Of a DNA stretch of 48,618 nucleotides, positions 1 to 8,588 are shown one piece after another (position 1 is the stretch's first letter; every line of letters begins with the position of its first letter). Source of the DNA: RGIG1995 sp045126815 (lineage in GTDB: Bacteria; Bacillota; Clostridia; Oscillospirales; CAG-272). Made by a program: the position numbers and the translations under genes. The DNA is taken from contig JBGVPD010000056.1 in assembly GCA_045126815.1 (NCBI GenBank), forward strand, positions 1 to 48,618. Direction: 5' to 3'. The notes beneath the pieces are model-generated. The model saw only the letters and a list, made by a program, of their open reading frames with translations, was not told the origin of the DNA and did no database searches.

Positions 1-31
1 GATAGGTGGGGGGGGCACCCACCAACTATCT
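1..31. repeat. Imperfect palindromic repeat copy (R1) at the 3' end of the trmH unit
   Basis: The right arm CCCACCAACTATC (19-31) closely matches the right arm of the hairpin family found at 12381, 22941, 25760 and 39941. The left arm GATAGGTGGG lacks the TTG that would make the pairing complete, so CAA would bulge. It lies just past the stop codon of the minus-strand methyltransferase gene. The copy may be clipped or degenerate because the window begins here. Confidence 0.55.
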
Positions 32-45
32 CATTAAATTATATG

Positions 46-816
46 TTACTCTCTGTTTTGTCTGTACACTTCAAAGCACAGTACGGTTGATGCCGATGCG
101 GCAGAAAGGGCGGCAGAAAAGGGTTTGCCGTATTCTATGCATACGATACTGTCACTTTGTTTAAGTATAGAAGAGGATATACCTCTTTTTTCTCCCCCGA
201 CGATAAGTAAGAGCGGTTTTTTTAGGTCAGCATCATACATACTGATGCTGTTATCTTTGTCGGCACAAACTATTTTATATCCTTTATTTTTAAAGAATTT
301 GATAAAATTTTCGTCTTCGGCAATAAACATATCGATATCCTCCGAAGCACCGGCAGAAGCGCGGCATACAACCCCCGATGCGCCAAGCCAGTTTCTTTTT
401 GAGAGTATAATACCGTCAACGCCCGATGCATAAAGACTTCTTAAGGCGTAACCGAAATTATACGGATCTTCGATTCCGTCTATCATAGCGTAAAAACCGT
501 TTTCTTTGATGTTGTTTTCACTTAAAGTTTTATACGTTCTGTCAGAGCATACAAAGGCGAGTCCGCCGTGAGTGTTGCCGAGAGTTAAGTCATCAATAAC
601 GTTTTTTTCAACAAGTAATAATTCATATCCTAATTCATAGGACTTAGCTTTCAAAAACGACAGTTCTTTTGCTTTTTTCTTAACGTTTGCCGTGTCATAA
701 AACAGTTTCAAGATCTTTCTGTCGCTTTTGCCGGAAATTATTGCCGAAAGAACAGCGCGAAAAGAAACTATTCCTTCAAATACGTTACTGTTTTCAAATT
801 TTTCCCGTTCTTTCAT
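46..816 (-). CDS. TrmH/SpoU-family RNA 2'-O-methyltransferase
   Basis: The 256-residue product matches the SpoU (SPOUT) fold that uses S-adenosylmethionine to methylate ribose 2'-OH groups in tRNA or rRNA. The family motifs are visible as MIDGIEDPYNFGYALRS (motif 1, usually DPxNxGxixRt), LLLIVGGEKRGISS (motif 2) and a divergent C-terminal motif 3, KPFSAALSAASAS. The N-terminal 90 residues resemble the substrate-binding region of RlmB-like members. The start overlaps the upstream phosphatase stop by ATGA, so the two genes are translationally coupled. The exact target nucleotide cannot be told from the sequence. Motif 3 is unusual, lacking the common SLNVS core. Confidence 0.8.
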   Translation of the reverse strand: MKEREKFENSNVFEGIVSFRAVLSAIISGKSDRKILKLFYDTANVKKKAKELSFLKAKSYELGYELLLVEKNVIDDLTLGNTHGGLAFVCSDRTYKTLSENNIKENGFYAMIDGIEDPYNFGYALRSLYASGVDGIILSKRNWLGASGVVCRASAGASEDIDMFIAEDENFIKFFKNKGYKIVCADKDNSISMYDADLKKPLLLIVGGEKRGISSSILKQSDSIVCIEYGKPFSAALSAASASTVLCFEVYRQNRE

Positions 817-1709
817 TGTTTTTTCTCCGTACTATTGATTATTTTTTCAAATACGTATCCTTCTCGAATACCTGCAGTTGACACGATTATATTCTCAACG
901 GAACATTCTTTAAAAATTCCAACGTATGCGGCAAGACCGGGGATCACGGTAGTCGTTCTGTCGGGGACGTTTTCTTTTAGAAAGTTCTTGACGTTATGAT
1001 CGTTTGTTTTTAGGTTGTTATATAATTTTACCAGTTTAGATAATTCCATTGTGTGTTTAGATGTATTATCAAAAGTAAGGTTATAGAGCTTGTTTATTGC
1101 AAGTGCTGTTCCGCCTACGAGGACAGCGTGTTTTGTTTTTATGGGGTAAAAATTACATTGTTTTAATAGATTTACCGCAAAGGATTGCATTTTATCAAAA
1201 TCGTTGTCGGGATAGTCGAGGAAGAGGGAAAGAGAGCCGAAATTCATACTGTACGCATTTTCAATATCACTTTTGTTGAATGAAACGATTTCGGTACTTC
1301 CTCCGCCCATATCAAGTAATATGCCTTTTTCGGGGAAGTCTGACAAGGTCATTTTAACACCGAGAAAACTAAGATAAGCTTCGTTGTTTCCGTCGATAAG
1401 ATCAATTTTTTCGTTGGTTATATCGTAAACTGTTTTTATTATCTCGTAAGAATTATCCGTTCTTCTCAACGAGGCTGTTGCAAAGCAGGAAAATACGTCA
1501 AATCCATACTTTTCTGCGCGTAATTTTAACTCTGTTATCGTGTTACACAACAAAAGAAGACCTTCGGGTGACAGCTTTTTGTCGACTATATATGAAATGA
1601 GTTTTGAGTTTTTAACTTCAGAATAAATCTCTTTAAGATCATTACTGAATACATCAAAAACTTTAAGTTTTATTGTGTTAGAACCGATATCAACAACAGC
1701 GACTCTCAT
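813..1709 (-). CDS. Ppx/GppA-type phosphatase (short form)
   Basis: Exopolyphosphatase/guanosine-pentaphosphate phosphatase family member of the actin/ASKHA fold, likely cytosolic, acting on polyphosphate or pppGpp. It shows the phosphate-1 motif VVDIGSNTIKLKVFD at the N terminus and the phosphate-2 motif LLDMGGGSTEI near residue 138. At about 298 residues it contains only the catalytic domain and lacks the C-terminal HD-like extension of long enterobacterial Ppx. I chose the ATG at 1709 because AAAGGAT lies 8 bases upstream. An in-frame ATG 9 bases earlier has no room for a ribosome binding site. Polyphosphate versus pppGpp specificity is not decidable here. Confidence 0.85.
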   Translation of the reverse strand: MRVAVVDIGSNTIKLKVFDVFSNDLKEIYSEVKNSKLISYIVDKKLSPEGLLLLCNTITELKLRAEKYGFDVFSCFATASLRRTDNSYEIIKTVYDITNEKIDLIDGNNEAYLSFLGVKMTLSDFPEKGILLDMGGGSTEIVSFNKSDIENAYSMNFGSLSLFLDYPDNDFDKMQSFAVNLLKQCNFYPIKTKHAVLVGGTALAINKLYNLTFDNTSKHTMELSKLVKLYNNLKTNDHNVKNFLKENVPDRTTTVIPGLAAYVGIFKECSVENIIVSTAGIREGYVFEKIINSTEKKQ

Positions 1710-1741
1710 AATACACATCCTTTATCAACCTAGATATACAT

Positions 1742-1747
1742 ATTATA
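1742..1747 (-). promoter_or_regulatory. Putative -10 box for the ppx-trmH unit
   Basis: Read on the minus strand this is TATAAT, 33 bases upstream of the chosen ppx start. No good -35 hexamer is visible 16-18 bases further up. The element diverges from the dxs promoter. Confidence 0.45.
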
Positions 1748-1795
1748 ACACAAAAGAGTAAGAAGTGGAATAGATATTTAAAAAATCGTGTTGTG

Positions 1796-1824
1796 TTGAC
1801 AAAAGGCGATAAAAAGTATAAAAT
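1796..1824 (+). promoter_or_regulatory. Sigma-A-type promoter for dxs
   Basis: TTGACA (1796-1801) and TAAAAT (1819-1824) are separated by 17 bases. A strong ribosome binding site, GGGGAGGGG, follows just before the dxs ATG. Confidence 0.7.
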
Positions 1825-1860
1825 TAGATAAGAAAGTTTTTTATATTCGGGGAGGGGAAT

Positions 1861-3705
1861 ATGGCATATCTTGAAAATATAAACAGTCCGTCCGATTTAA
1901 AAAAATTGAATATTGAACAAACAGCGTCTTTGGCGGAAGAGATACGTCAGGAGATCATAGATACGGTTGCAGTAAACGGCGGTCACTTGGCATCGAATTT
2001 AGGTATAGTTGAATTGACTCTTGCTTTGCACAGGGTTTTTGATCTGCCGAATGACAGTATTGTTTTTGACGTTGGTCACCAGTGTTATGTACATAAACTT
2101 TTAACATCAAGAAGAGACAGGTTTTCCACTTTAAGAAAAAGAAATGGTCTGTCAGGGTTTACAAATCGTTTTGAAAGCGAGTATGATCCTTTTGGGGCAG
2201 GTCACAGCGGAACGTCAGTTTCTGCGGCATTAGGGATAGCGAGTGCGAATAAACTGAACAATAAAGATGCTTATACTATAGCTGTTGTCGGTGACGGTTC
2301 TCTGACAAACGGAATGGTATACGAGGCTTTAAATAACTGTACGTCGGACAATCCGAACGTTATTATCGTTCTTAATGATAATGAAATGTCGATATCCAAA
2401 AACGTAGGAGCTATGTCGAGCTATCTTTCGGGTGTCAGTAACTCAAGAGCATATTTGAAATTTAAAAACAAGATATACGCATTTTGCTTAAAAACAAAAT
2501 GGTTTGGCAGTATATTTCTATCTGTGGGAAGATTTTTTAAAAATGCTTTCAAAAAGATGTTTTTAAACAAAAACTATTTTGAATGTTTGGGACTCAAATA
2601 TTTTGGCCCCCTTGACGGACACGACCAAGAGTTGCTTGAGCTCGTTTTTGAACAGGCAAAGAAGAAAAAAGTTCCCAGTATTGTTCATATAGTGACCAAA
2701 AAGGGAAAGGGTTATAAATTTGCGGAAGAAAGACCTGACATATTCCATTCGGTCAGCGCTTTTAACAAAGAAACTGGAGAGGTTCCGAGCGCAAAATACG
2801 ATTTTTCGGCGGCTTTCGGTGACAGTTTGGTAAGGTTAGCAGATAAGGACGACAGAATAGTTGCAATAACTGCTGCTATGGGATACGGTACGGGATTATC
2901 CGAATTTATAAAAAAACACAGGGAAAGATTTTTTGACGTTGGAATTGCCGAAGAACACGCGTTAACTTTCTGCGCGGCTTTGGCGACGGGCGGTAAAAAG
3001 GCTGTTTTTGCAGTGTATTCAAGCTTTTTGCAGCGCTGTTATGACCAGCTTATTCACGACGTTGCCATACAAAAACTTCCGATTATTCTTGCTATTGACA
3101 GAGCAGGGTTAGTTCCCGGAGACGGTGCTACGCATCAAGGAATTTACGACAGCAGTTTTATGAGGACGATACCCGGTTTTGAGGTGTATGCGCCTGAAAA
3201 CTATGCTGATTTGGACAAAGTTCTTAGAGAGGCGGTAAAGAGTGATAATCCATGTGCTTTGAGATATCCTAAGGGATGCGAGAAAGTGTACGATAAGTCG
3301 GATTTTAAAGAATATGACTCTTACAGTGTAGCTGATGTAGGTAATGGAGAAAAAAGCGCTGTTATTATTACTTACGGCAGAACGACTTACAATTCGTACC
3401 GTGCGGCAAAACTACTTGAGAACGAATATAGAACAAGAGTAATAAAACTTTTAAAAATCAATCCTTTGCCATATGAAGAAATTCTTGAATTGTGTCGTGG
3501 TTTTGATAAGATACTGTTCGTAGAAGAAGGTATAAAAGAGGGCGGTGTAGGAGAAAGCATTTCTTCATATTTCGGAGGAAAGAATAAGTATGTCGAAATT
3601 CACGCTGTTTGTACCGATAAAAGCTTTTTAGGCAATATTGATGAACTATTCTATGAATTTGGTTTTACCGAAGAAAAGATTGCAGAAAAAATAAAAAATA
3701 TATAA
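1861..3705 (+). CDS. dxs: 1-deoxy-D-xylulose-5-phosphate synthase
   Basis: Thiamine-diphosphate enzyme that condenses pyruvate and glyceraldehyde-3-phosphate, the first step of the MEP isoprenoid pathway; the product also feeds thiamine and pyridoxal synthesis. The 614-residue length is normal. Visible motifs are GHQCYVHKLLTSR, the ThDP/Mg motif GDGSLTNGMVYEALNN near residue 143, the transketolase central segment VGIAEEHALTF near 362, and DRAGLVPGDGATHQG near 420. It has its own promoter and an intrinsic terminator immediately after the stop. In many Clostridia dxs sits between ispA and tlyA; in this window that junction (46233/46239) has no dxs, so this may be the only copy or a relocated one. 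Confidence 0.95.
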   Translation: MAYLENINSPSDLKKLNIEQTASLAEEIRQEIIDTVAVNGGHLASNLGIVELTLALHRVFDLPNDSIVFDVGHQCYVHKLLTSRRDRFSTLRKRNGLSGFTNRFESEYDPFGAGHSGTSVSAALGIASANKLNNKDAYTIAVVGDGSLTNGMVYEALNNCTSDNPNVIIVLNDNEMSISKNVGAMSSYLSGVSNSRAYLKFKNKIYAFCLKTKWFGSIFLSVGRFFKNAFKKMFLNKNYFECLGLKYFGPLDGHDQELLELVFEQAKKKKVPSIVHIVTKKGKGYKFAEERPDIFHSVSAFNKETGEVPSAKYDFSAAFGDSLVRLADKDDRIVAITAAMGYGTGLSEFIKKHRERFFDVGIAEEHALTFCAALATGGKKAVFAVYSSFLQRCYDQLIHDVAIQKLPIILAIDRAGLVPGDGATHQGIYDSSFMRTIPGFEVYAPENYADLDKVLREAVKSDNPCALRYPKGCEKVYDKSDFKEYDSYSVADVGNGEKSAVIITYGRTTYNSYRAAKLLENEYRTRVIKLLKINPLPYEEILELCRGFDKILFVEEGIKEGGVGESISSYFGGKNKYVEIHAVCTDKSFLGNIDELFYEFGFTEEKIAEKIKNI

Positions 3706-3706
3706 G

Positions 3707-3714
3707 CATACAAA
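3707..3714 (+). promoter_or_regulatory. Possible mother-cell (sigma-E-like) -10 element for sigK
   Basis: CATACAAA matches seven of eight positions of the Bacillus sigma-E -10 consensus CATAHAMT. The -35 region, GAAAAAATA around 3685, is a poor match. Initiation 6-8 bases downstream would fall at the end of the left arm of the terminator, so the transcript would lose the hairpin. This is inference only. Confidence 0.3.
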
Positions 3715-3751
3715 ACACCCCTAGTGCGTAAGAATGTACGGGGGTGTTTTT
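3712..3751 (+). terminator. Intrinsic terminator of dxs overlapping the sigK ribosome binding site
   Basis: AAAACACCCC (3712-3721) pairs with GGGGTGTTTT (3741-3750), followed by T. The 3' arm contains GGGGGTG (3740-3746), the only plausible Shine-Dalgarno sequence for the sigK ATG at 3752. The same bases therefore serve as terminator stem and as sigK translation signal. Confidence 0.75.
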
Positions 3752-4444
3752 ATGCTTTTTCAATCAATGTTAAATTTTATATATCTTTTCCTTAGGGTGT
3801 CGGGAGGGCAAAATTTTCCGCCTCCTTTGTCGCCTGAAGACGAAAAAATGTATTTTGAGAGGGCGAGAAACGGAGATGCTATGGCACGTGAAAAGTTAAT
3901 TGAGCATAATCTCCGTCTTGTTGCTCACATTGTAAAAAAATATTATACGGCAAATAAAAATCAAGAGGATCTAATATCTGTAGGTACTATAGGTTTGATA
4001 AAAGCTATTGATTCTTTCGATATAAAGAACGGGGCAAAATTTGCGACTTATGCGGGAAAATGTTTGCAGAATGAAATTCTTATGTATTTCCGTTCGCAAA
4101 AAAAGACTATGAACGAGGTCTCTATCAATGAAACGATAGATATAGACAAAGACGGAAATCCTTTGACTTACATAGATATAATTGCTTGTGAAGATACGAT
4201 AGCGGATGATTTGGATATAAAAATAAAGAGTGCCAGAGCTTTAAAGATAATTAATCAAGAGTTGAACGAAAGAGAAAAAGAGATAATAATGATGCGTTAC
4301 GGACTTGGGAAAGAGAGGGCGATAACGCAAAGGGAGATCGCAAATAAACTCGGCATATCCAGGTCTTACGTCAGCAGGATAGAAAAAAGTGCTTTGCAAA
4401 AAATCAATGAACTTTTGTCCCGTCCGGGATTTACCATGTTTTAG
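3752..4444 (+). CDS. sigK: RNA polymerase sporulation sigma factor sigma-K (pro-form)
   Basis: Late mother-cell sigma factor of about 230 residues. Region 2 is clear in KLIEHNLRLVAHIVKKYY and EDLISVGTIGLIKAIDSFD, and region 4 ends in a helix-turn-helix, REIANKLGISRSYVSRIEKSA. The N terminus up to the NFPPPLS segment is hydrophobic, as in the Bacillus pro-sigma-K leader removed by the SpoIVFB membrane protease, so activity is probably controlled by cleavage. I chose the ATG at 3752 because GGGGGTG lies 5 bases upstream. The in-frame ATG at 3734 lies inside the terminator loop and has no ribosome binding site. The gene is intact, with no skin-type insertion. The SipL-like spore gene follows 62 bases downstream. 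Confidence 0.92.
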   Translation: MLFQSMLNFIYLFLRVSGGQNFPPPLSPEDEKMYFERARNGDAMAREKLIEHNLRLVAHIVKKYYTANKNQEDLISVGTIGLIKAIDSFDIKNGAKFATYAGKCLQNEILMYFRSQKKTMNEVSINETIDIDKDGNPLTYIDIIACEDTIADDLDIKIKSARALKIINQELNEREKEIIMMRYGLGKERAITQREIANKLGISRSYVSRIEKSALQKINELLSRPGFTMF

Positions 4445-4446
4445 TA

Positions 4447-4473
4447 ATAAAACACACAGAACAAGCATAGTAT
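4447..4473 (+). promoter_or_regulatory. Possible mother-cell promoter of the SipL-like gene
   Basis: CATAGTAT (4466-4473) fits the CATAnnnT -10 pattern shared by sigma-E and sigma-K promoters. An ATA (4447-4449) lies 16 bases upstream. The location between sigK and a spore-envelope gene makes this plausible but not proven. Confidence 0.35.
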
Positions 4474-4506
4474 TAAGATAAAAAGAGAATAGAGAGGTCG
4501 GAATAT

Positions 4507-6096
4507 ATGAACAGTGGAAATACAAGTCTTGACAATGCAAAAACGTCTTTAAAAGACGAGTTTTGCGTTTGGTCTGAGCCCTATAAACATACGTTGGAAA
4601 ATGAAATATCGGAGGAGTATATTTTACCTGATTATCTGCCTGACATAAGAAAAATATTGCTTGTAAAAACAAGGGTAGAAGAGTCGGATCTTTTTGTTGA
4701 AGAGGGCAGAGTTGAAGTTGGCGGAGAAGTTGTGTTTAACGTCGTTTATCTAGGAGATACGGGGGAAATACGCTCGGTCTGCAACAGTTATCCTTATAAC
4801 GGATTTTTGAATTTGGATAATATATACGATGAAAGCGTAATAAATAACAATACGTCGGTTAAAAACCGTTCTTGCAGAGCGATGAGTCCGAGGAAACTTT
4901 TGCTTAAGGCAAAGACCGTGTCCGACGTTATGTTCCGAAACAAAAAGTGCGTATCTCCCAAAATTGTTGGAAGTTCAGGCATTGAAGACGAATTTACCCT
5001 TGAGAGAAGCGTAAACAATATTATGACGGCAAACTATATCCAGTTTGACGAGAGTGATATAAGAGTCAGCGAAGATATAGAATATACAGGAAGAAATCCC
5101 ATTGGAGAGCTTATAGCGTACGACAGTGACGTTTATACGACTGAATGCAGATACAATGACGGAAGATTGAGCTTAAAGGGGATATTAAGACTGTTCTGTC
5201 TTGTTGCAGAAAAAAGCGACGATGAGATAAAAAATTATAATATCATCGAAAAAAATATACCCATAAGCCATACGGCAGACGTTAAATTACCTGCGGGCGA
5301 ATGGGGATGTTACGCTAAGATAGATATGGGCGCTTTTGAATGTTCTGTTGCAAACAACAGCTACGGAGAGAGCAGAGTTCTCGAAGTCGATTTTGTGTGC
5401 AGAGCAAATATTACGGCTATGTCAAACGAGAACAGCGTATTCACCGACGATGTTTTTTCAACGGCTTATCAATATAAAAATGACTATAAAGAAGTTGAGT
5501 GCGAGAGGGTAGTAAAATGTGCTTGTCAGAACTTCTCGGCATCAGGTACTTCTCCTCTTCCTGCTAATGATTCGGGAGAATACGATAAGATATTTATGTC
5601 ATTAGCAGAGGCAAATATGGATGTTAGTGAAATAAATGACGGCAAAGTTATTTTTGTCGGAGAATGTAACGTTAAATGCGTTTTAAAGGACACCAATAAC
5701 AGTTACATAAACACTGAGTTCTCATTTCCTTTAAGATTTGAAAGCCCTTGTGAAGACGTAGATAATTACAGATATATGTGTGATTGTAACGTGCTTGATC
5801 TTAGAGTCTCTTTTGATAACGAAAAGATAAATGCAAATGCTGAAATAGGACTTAACTTAGCACTTCTTGAAAGGGTAAAGACTAATATTGTCGATTCTGT
5901 TATTTTGGATAAGTCGCAGAGTTACATTAATGCTGACGAAAACGTAATGTTGCTTTATTATCCCGAAAAAAATGAAGATCTTTGGAGTGTTGCCAAGAAG
6001 TACAGGGTTTCAAGATCAGCGCTTGAAAGAGCCAATAATACATCGTTGTCGGATAAGCTGCCGAGCGTTATCGTTATTCCGTCAAATCTTGGTTAA
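4507..6096 (+). CDS. SPOCS (DUF3794) and LysM domain spore protein, SipL-like
   Basis: The 529-residue product begins with a SPOCS/DUF3794 domain, recognisable by EISEEYILPDYLPDIRKIL and VEVGGEVVFNVVYLGD. At least one further SPOCS-type unit follows (around residues 155-300), and a C-terminal LysM domain closes the protein (about 478-527: LYYPEKNEDLWSVAKKY, PSVIVIPSNLG). This is the arrangement of Clostridioides SipL, which binds the coat ATPase SpoIVA and is needed to encase the spore. There is no signal peptide, as expected for a mother-cell cytosolic protein. Adjacency to sigK supports a sporulation role. Orthology to SipL rather than another SPOCS/LysM protein is likely but unproven. Confidence 0.85.
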   Translation: MNSGNTSLDNAKTSLKDEFCVWSEPYKHTLENEISEEYILPDYLPDIRKILLVKTRVEESDLFVEEGRVEVGGEVVFNVVYLGDTGEIRSVCNSYPYNGFLNLDNIYDESVINNNTSVKNRSCRAMSPRKLLLKAKTVSDVMFRNKKCVSPKIVGSSGIEDEFTLERSVNNIMTANYIQFDESDIRVSEDIEYTGRNPIGELIAYDSDVYTTECRYNDGRLSLKGILRLFCLVAEKSDDEIKNYNIIEKNIPISHTADVKLPAGEWGCYAKIDMGAFECSVANNSYGESRVLEVDFVCRANITAMSNENSVFTDDVFSTAYQYKNDYKEVECERVVKCACQNFSASGTSPLPANDSGEYDKIFMSLAEANMDVSEINDGKVIFVGECNVKCVLKDTNNSYINTEFSFPLRFESPCEDVDNYRYMCDCNVLDLRVSFDNEKINANAEIGLNLALLERVKTNIVDSVILDKSQSYINADENVMLLYYPEKNEDLWSVAKKYRVSRSALERANNTSLSDKLPSVIVIPSNLG

Positions 6097-6111
6097 AGAG
6101 TATAAAAAAAT

Positions 6112-6147
6112 AACCACCGTTAGTTTAAAATTAACGGTGGTTAAATT
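6112..6147. terminator. Bidirectional terminator between the SipL-like gene and rluA
   Basis: AACCACCGTTA (6112-6122) pairs with TAACGGTGGTT (6132-6142). A-rich sequence lies upstream and T-rich sequence downstream, so it can serve both convergent genes. Confidence 0.85.
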
Positions 6148-6150
6148 ATT

Positions 6151-7107
6151 TTATCTGAACTCTTTAAGGAAATATATATTGTCTTTGTTAACTTCAAAGG
6201 TCTTGCCTTTAAGATATGCCAATATTCCCGAATCGGTTGTGAAATCAAAGCTTAACTTGTATGAGTACAATGCTTGGCATTTGTAACCCGATTTTCTGTC
6301 GTTTTTGTTTATTCCGTATTTACCGTCGCCGAGAAGGGGATGGCCAACGTAAGAAAATTGAGCTCTGATTTGGTGTGTTCTTCCCGTAAGAAGCTCCGCT
6401 TCAATGAGGGACAGATTGTTTTTTTCTTCAATTACACGGTACTTTGTTTCGGCGGTTTTAGAGCCTTTTATTCTGTTGTCGTATACTTTTACCGTGTTTG
6501 TTTTTTCATCTTTAAGAATGTAGTTTTTAAAATATCCGTTCTTTTTTTGCATTATTCCGTGGGAAGCAAGAAGATATTTTTTTGTGATTTCTTTATCTTT
6601 GATCTTATCGTTAAGAATACGTAAAGATTCGGCATTTTTAGCCGCAATTACGATACCACCCGTATTTCTGTCTATTCTGTTGCAAAGAGCAGGGGCGAAA
6701 GACTGTTCGTTTTCGGGAGAGTATTCGCCTTTTTGATATAGGTAGGCTTTTATGTGATTGATAAGAGTGTTCTGTTCTTCTTTTGAGTCCGAGTGAACGA
6801 TAAGTCCGGGACGTTTGTCAACCAATATAATATTCTTGTCTTCATAGACTATATCTAAATTTGTTTTTAAAAGCGTAAAACTTTCCGATGGCTTCTTTGT
6901 TTCAAAAAATTCTTCCGAGATAAACAGTTCAACGGTGTCTCCCAATTGAAGAATATATTTAGGTTCGGTACGTTTTCTGTTAACTTTTATTTTTTTTGTT
7001 CGTATTTGTTTATACATAAGGGACATTGGGAGTGTTTTTAAGGTCTTGCTTAAGAATTTGTCAAGTCTTTGTCCCGAATCGTTTTCTTTTATGGTCAGTG
7101 TTCGCAT
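6151..7107 (-). CDS. RluA-family pseudouridine synthase
   Basis: Converts uridine to pseudouridine in rRNA or tRNA. The N-terminal 60 residues form an S4-like RNA-binding segment (DSGQRLDKFLSKTL, KIKVNRKRTEPKYILQLGD). The catalytic motif is CNRIDRNTGGIVIAAKN, with the active Asp between the two arginines, followed by LLTGRTHQIRAQFSYVGHPLLGD. I placed the start at 7107 because AAGGAG sits 9 bases upstream; the longer in-frame version adds 14 residues without homology. The 318-residue length fits the RluC/RluD group. The target uridine cannot be assigned. A minus-strand promoter is visible upstream (7141-7169). Confidence 0.88.
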   Translation of the reverse strand: MRTLTIKENDSGQRLDKFLSKTLKTLPMSLMYKQIRTKKIKVNRKRTEPKYILQLGDTVELFISEEFFETKKPSESFTLLKTNLDIVYEDKNIILVDKRPGLIVHSDSKEEQNTLINHIKAYLYQKGEYSPENEQSFAPALCNRIDRNTGGIVIAAKNAESLRILNDKIKDKEITKKYLLASHGIMQKKNGYFKNYILKDEKTNTVKVYDNRIKGSKTAETKYRVIEEKNNLSLIEAELLTGRTHQIRAQFSYVGHPLLGDGKYGINKNDRKSGYKCQALYSYKLSFDFTTDSGILAYLKGKTFEVNKDNIYFLKEFR

Positions 7108-7140
7108 TTTTTCGAACTCCTTTAGGTAATTGTTGATAAT

Positions 7141-7169
7141 ATTATACAATTTATTGCAATAAAATGCAA
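7141..7169 (-). promoter_or_regulatory. Promoter of the rluA-type gene
   Basis: On the minus strand, TTGCAT (7169-7164) and TATAAT (7146-7141) are spaced by 17 bases. It is divergent from the mtaB promoter. Confidence 0.65.
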
Positions 7170-7206
7170 TAAAAAAATAAATATATAAGAAAATTGCAAA
7201 TTAGTG

Positions 7207-7235
7207 TTTACATTACGGAGAAAAAATGTTAGAAT
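7207..7235 (+). promoter_or_regulatory. Promoter of the mtaB-purL unit
   Basis: TTTACA (7207-7212) and TAGAAT (7230-7235) are spaced by 17 bases, 31 bases upstream of the preferred mtaB start. Confidence 0.6.
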
Positions 7236-7265
7236 ATAGTGATTAAGTATGTACGGAGATGCCTT

Positions 7266-8588
7266 ATGGGAGATATGGAGAAAAAATATAAAGCTTCAAT
7301 ATGTACATTAGGCTGCCGAGTTAACCTTTATGAGAGCGAGGCCATATCGGACAAGCTTTCAAAACACGGTTTTGAGATGTGTGATTTTTCTGAGGTGTGT
7401 GATGTTTATATAATAAACACTTGCACGGTTACTGCGGAAAGTGACAGAAAATCAAGACAGATGATACGGAGGGCATTGAAGACCAACCCTTTTGCTAAAA
7501 TTTTGGTGTGCGGTTGTTATTCGCAGATGTTTTCTGAGGATGTAAGAAAAATATCGGGGGTTGACTATATCGGCGGTACGACCGACAAGATGCTGATTTT
7601 ATCCAAGGCTGTTGAATTAGCTGAAAAAGGAAAGAGAGATATTTGTGAAGTAAATATCGGAGATCCTTTTGAGGCAGATTTTGAGCCGATGGAAGCGACG
7701 TGTCAGGACAGAACGAGAGCGTTTTTGAAAATTCAGGATGGTTGTAATAACAAGTGTTCATACTGTATCATTCCGAAAGCAAGGGGAAAAGTCAGGTCAA
7801 AGCCGATACGTGACGTGATCGAAGAGGTAAAAAAACTTGTCGAAAACGGTTACAAAGAGGCGGTCTTGACAGGAATTGAGACTGCGGCTTACGGAAGCGG
7901 CGAAGGTTACGGCCTTATTGATCTTCTTGAAATGCTTGAAGATATAGACGGTTTAAAAAGAGTCAGACTGGGATCTATTGAACCGGCATATTTGAAAGAC
8001 GGAATAATAGACAGGTTAGCAAAGCTGAAAAAAACTATGCCTCACTATCATCTATCTCTGCAAAGCGGTAACGACAAAACGCTGAATGCTATGCGGAGAA
8101 GATACAATACGAAGATGATAGCAAGAGCCGTTTCTTATATGAGAGAAAAAATTCCTGACGTCACTTTCGGTTCGGATTTCATAGTTGGATTTCCGAACGA
8201 GACAGAAGAGGATTTTGCAGCTACATTTAGTTTTGTAGACTCTCTGGAGATATTAAACAGCCACATATTTTCATACTCTGTTAGACCTGGAACGGAGGCG
8301 GCAGAGATGAAAGGACAACTATCAAACGACGTTAAGACCAATAGACACAAAAGACTGCAAAAGTTGGCAAATGATATGCAGAAAAGGTGTGTTGAAGGTT
8401 TTATTAGGGAAAAGACACAGCTTGAAGTGTTGTTTGAGAATGGATGCAACGGCATTTTTACGGGACATACAAGCAATTTTATTAATGTAAAAGTAAAAAG
8501 CGACCAAGACCTTGGCGGAAGTATAGGCAGAGTCGTTTTGAAAAAATATAACGAAAAAGACGGAATGACCGAGGGAGAGTTAATATGA
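7266..8588 (+). CDS. mtaB: tRNA t6A37 methylthiotransferase MtaB
   Basis: Radical-SAM enzyme that adds a methylthio group to N6-threonylcarbamoyladenosine at tRNA position 37. The N-terminal UPF0004 domain supplies cysteines in CTLGCRVNLYE, NTCTVTAES and CGCYSQ for the auxiliary 4Fe-4S cluster. The radical-SAM triad is CNNKCSYC (Cys160, Cys164, Cys167 from the chosen start). A TRAM-like C terminus follows. The CTLGCRVN motif points to MtaB rather than MiaB. I chose the ATG at 7266 because GGAG lies just upstream; the in-frame codon at 7239 adds nine non-conserved residues. It overlaps purL by ATGA, an unusual but clear translational coupling. Confidence 0.92.
   Translation: MGDMEKKYKASICTLGCRVNLYESEAISDKLSKHGFEMCDFSEVCDVYIINTCTVTAESDRKSRQMIRRALKTNPFAKILVCGCYSQMFSEDVRKISGVDYIGGTTDKMLILSKAVELAEKGKRDICEVNIGDPFEADFEPMEATCQDRTRAFLKIQDGCNNKCSYCIIPKARGKVRSKPIRDVIEEVKKLVENGYKEAVLTGIETAAYGSGEGYGLIDLLEMLEDIDGLKRVRLGSIEPAYLKDGIIDRLAKLKKTMPHYHLSLQSGNDKTLNAMRRRYNTKMIARAVSYMREKIPDVTFGSDFIVGFPNETEEDFAATFSFVDSLEILNSHIFSYSVRPGTEAAEMKGQLSNDVKTNRHKRLQKLANDMQKRCVEGFIREKTQLEVLFENGCNGIFTGHTSNFINVKVKSDQDLGGSIGRVVLKKYNEKDGMTEGELI

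Noticed and set aside
3734..3751. Upstream ATG as sigK start
   Set aside because: It falls in the loop of the dxs terminator and lacks a ribosome binding site; ATG 3752 is well placed after GGGGGTG.
4241..4672. Minus-strand 143-codon frame across the sigK-SipL junction
   Set aside because: It is antisense to two well-supported genes, with no ribosome binding site or family signature.
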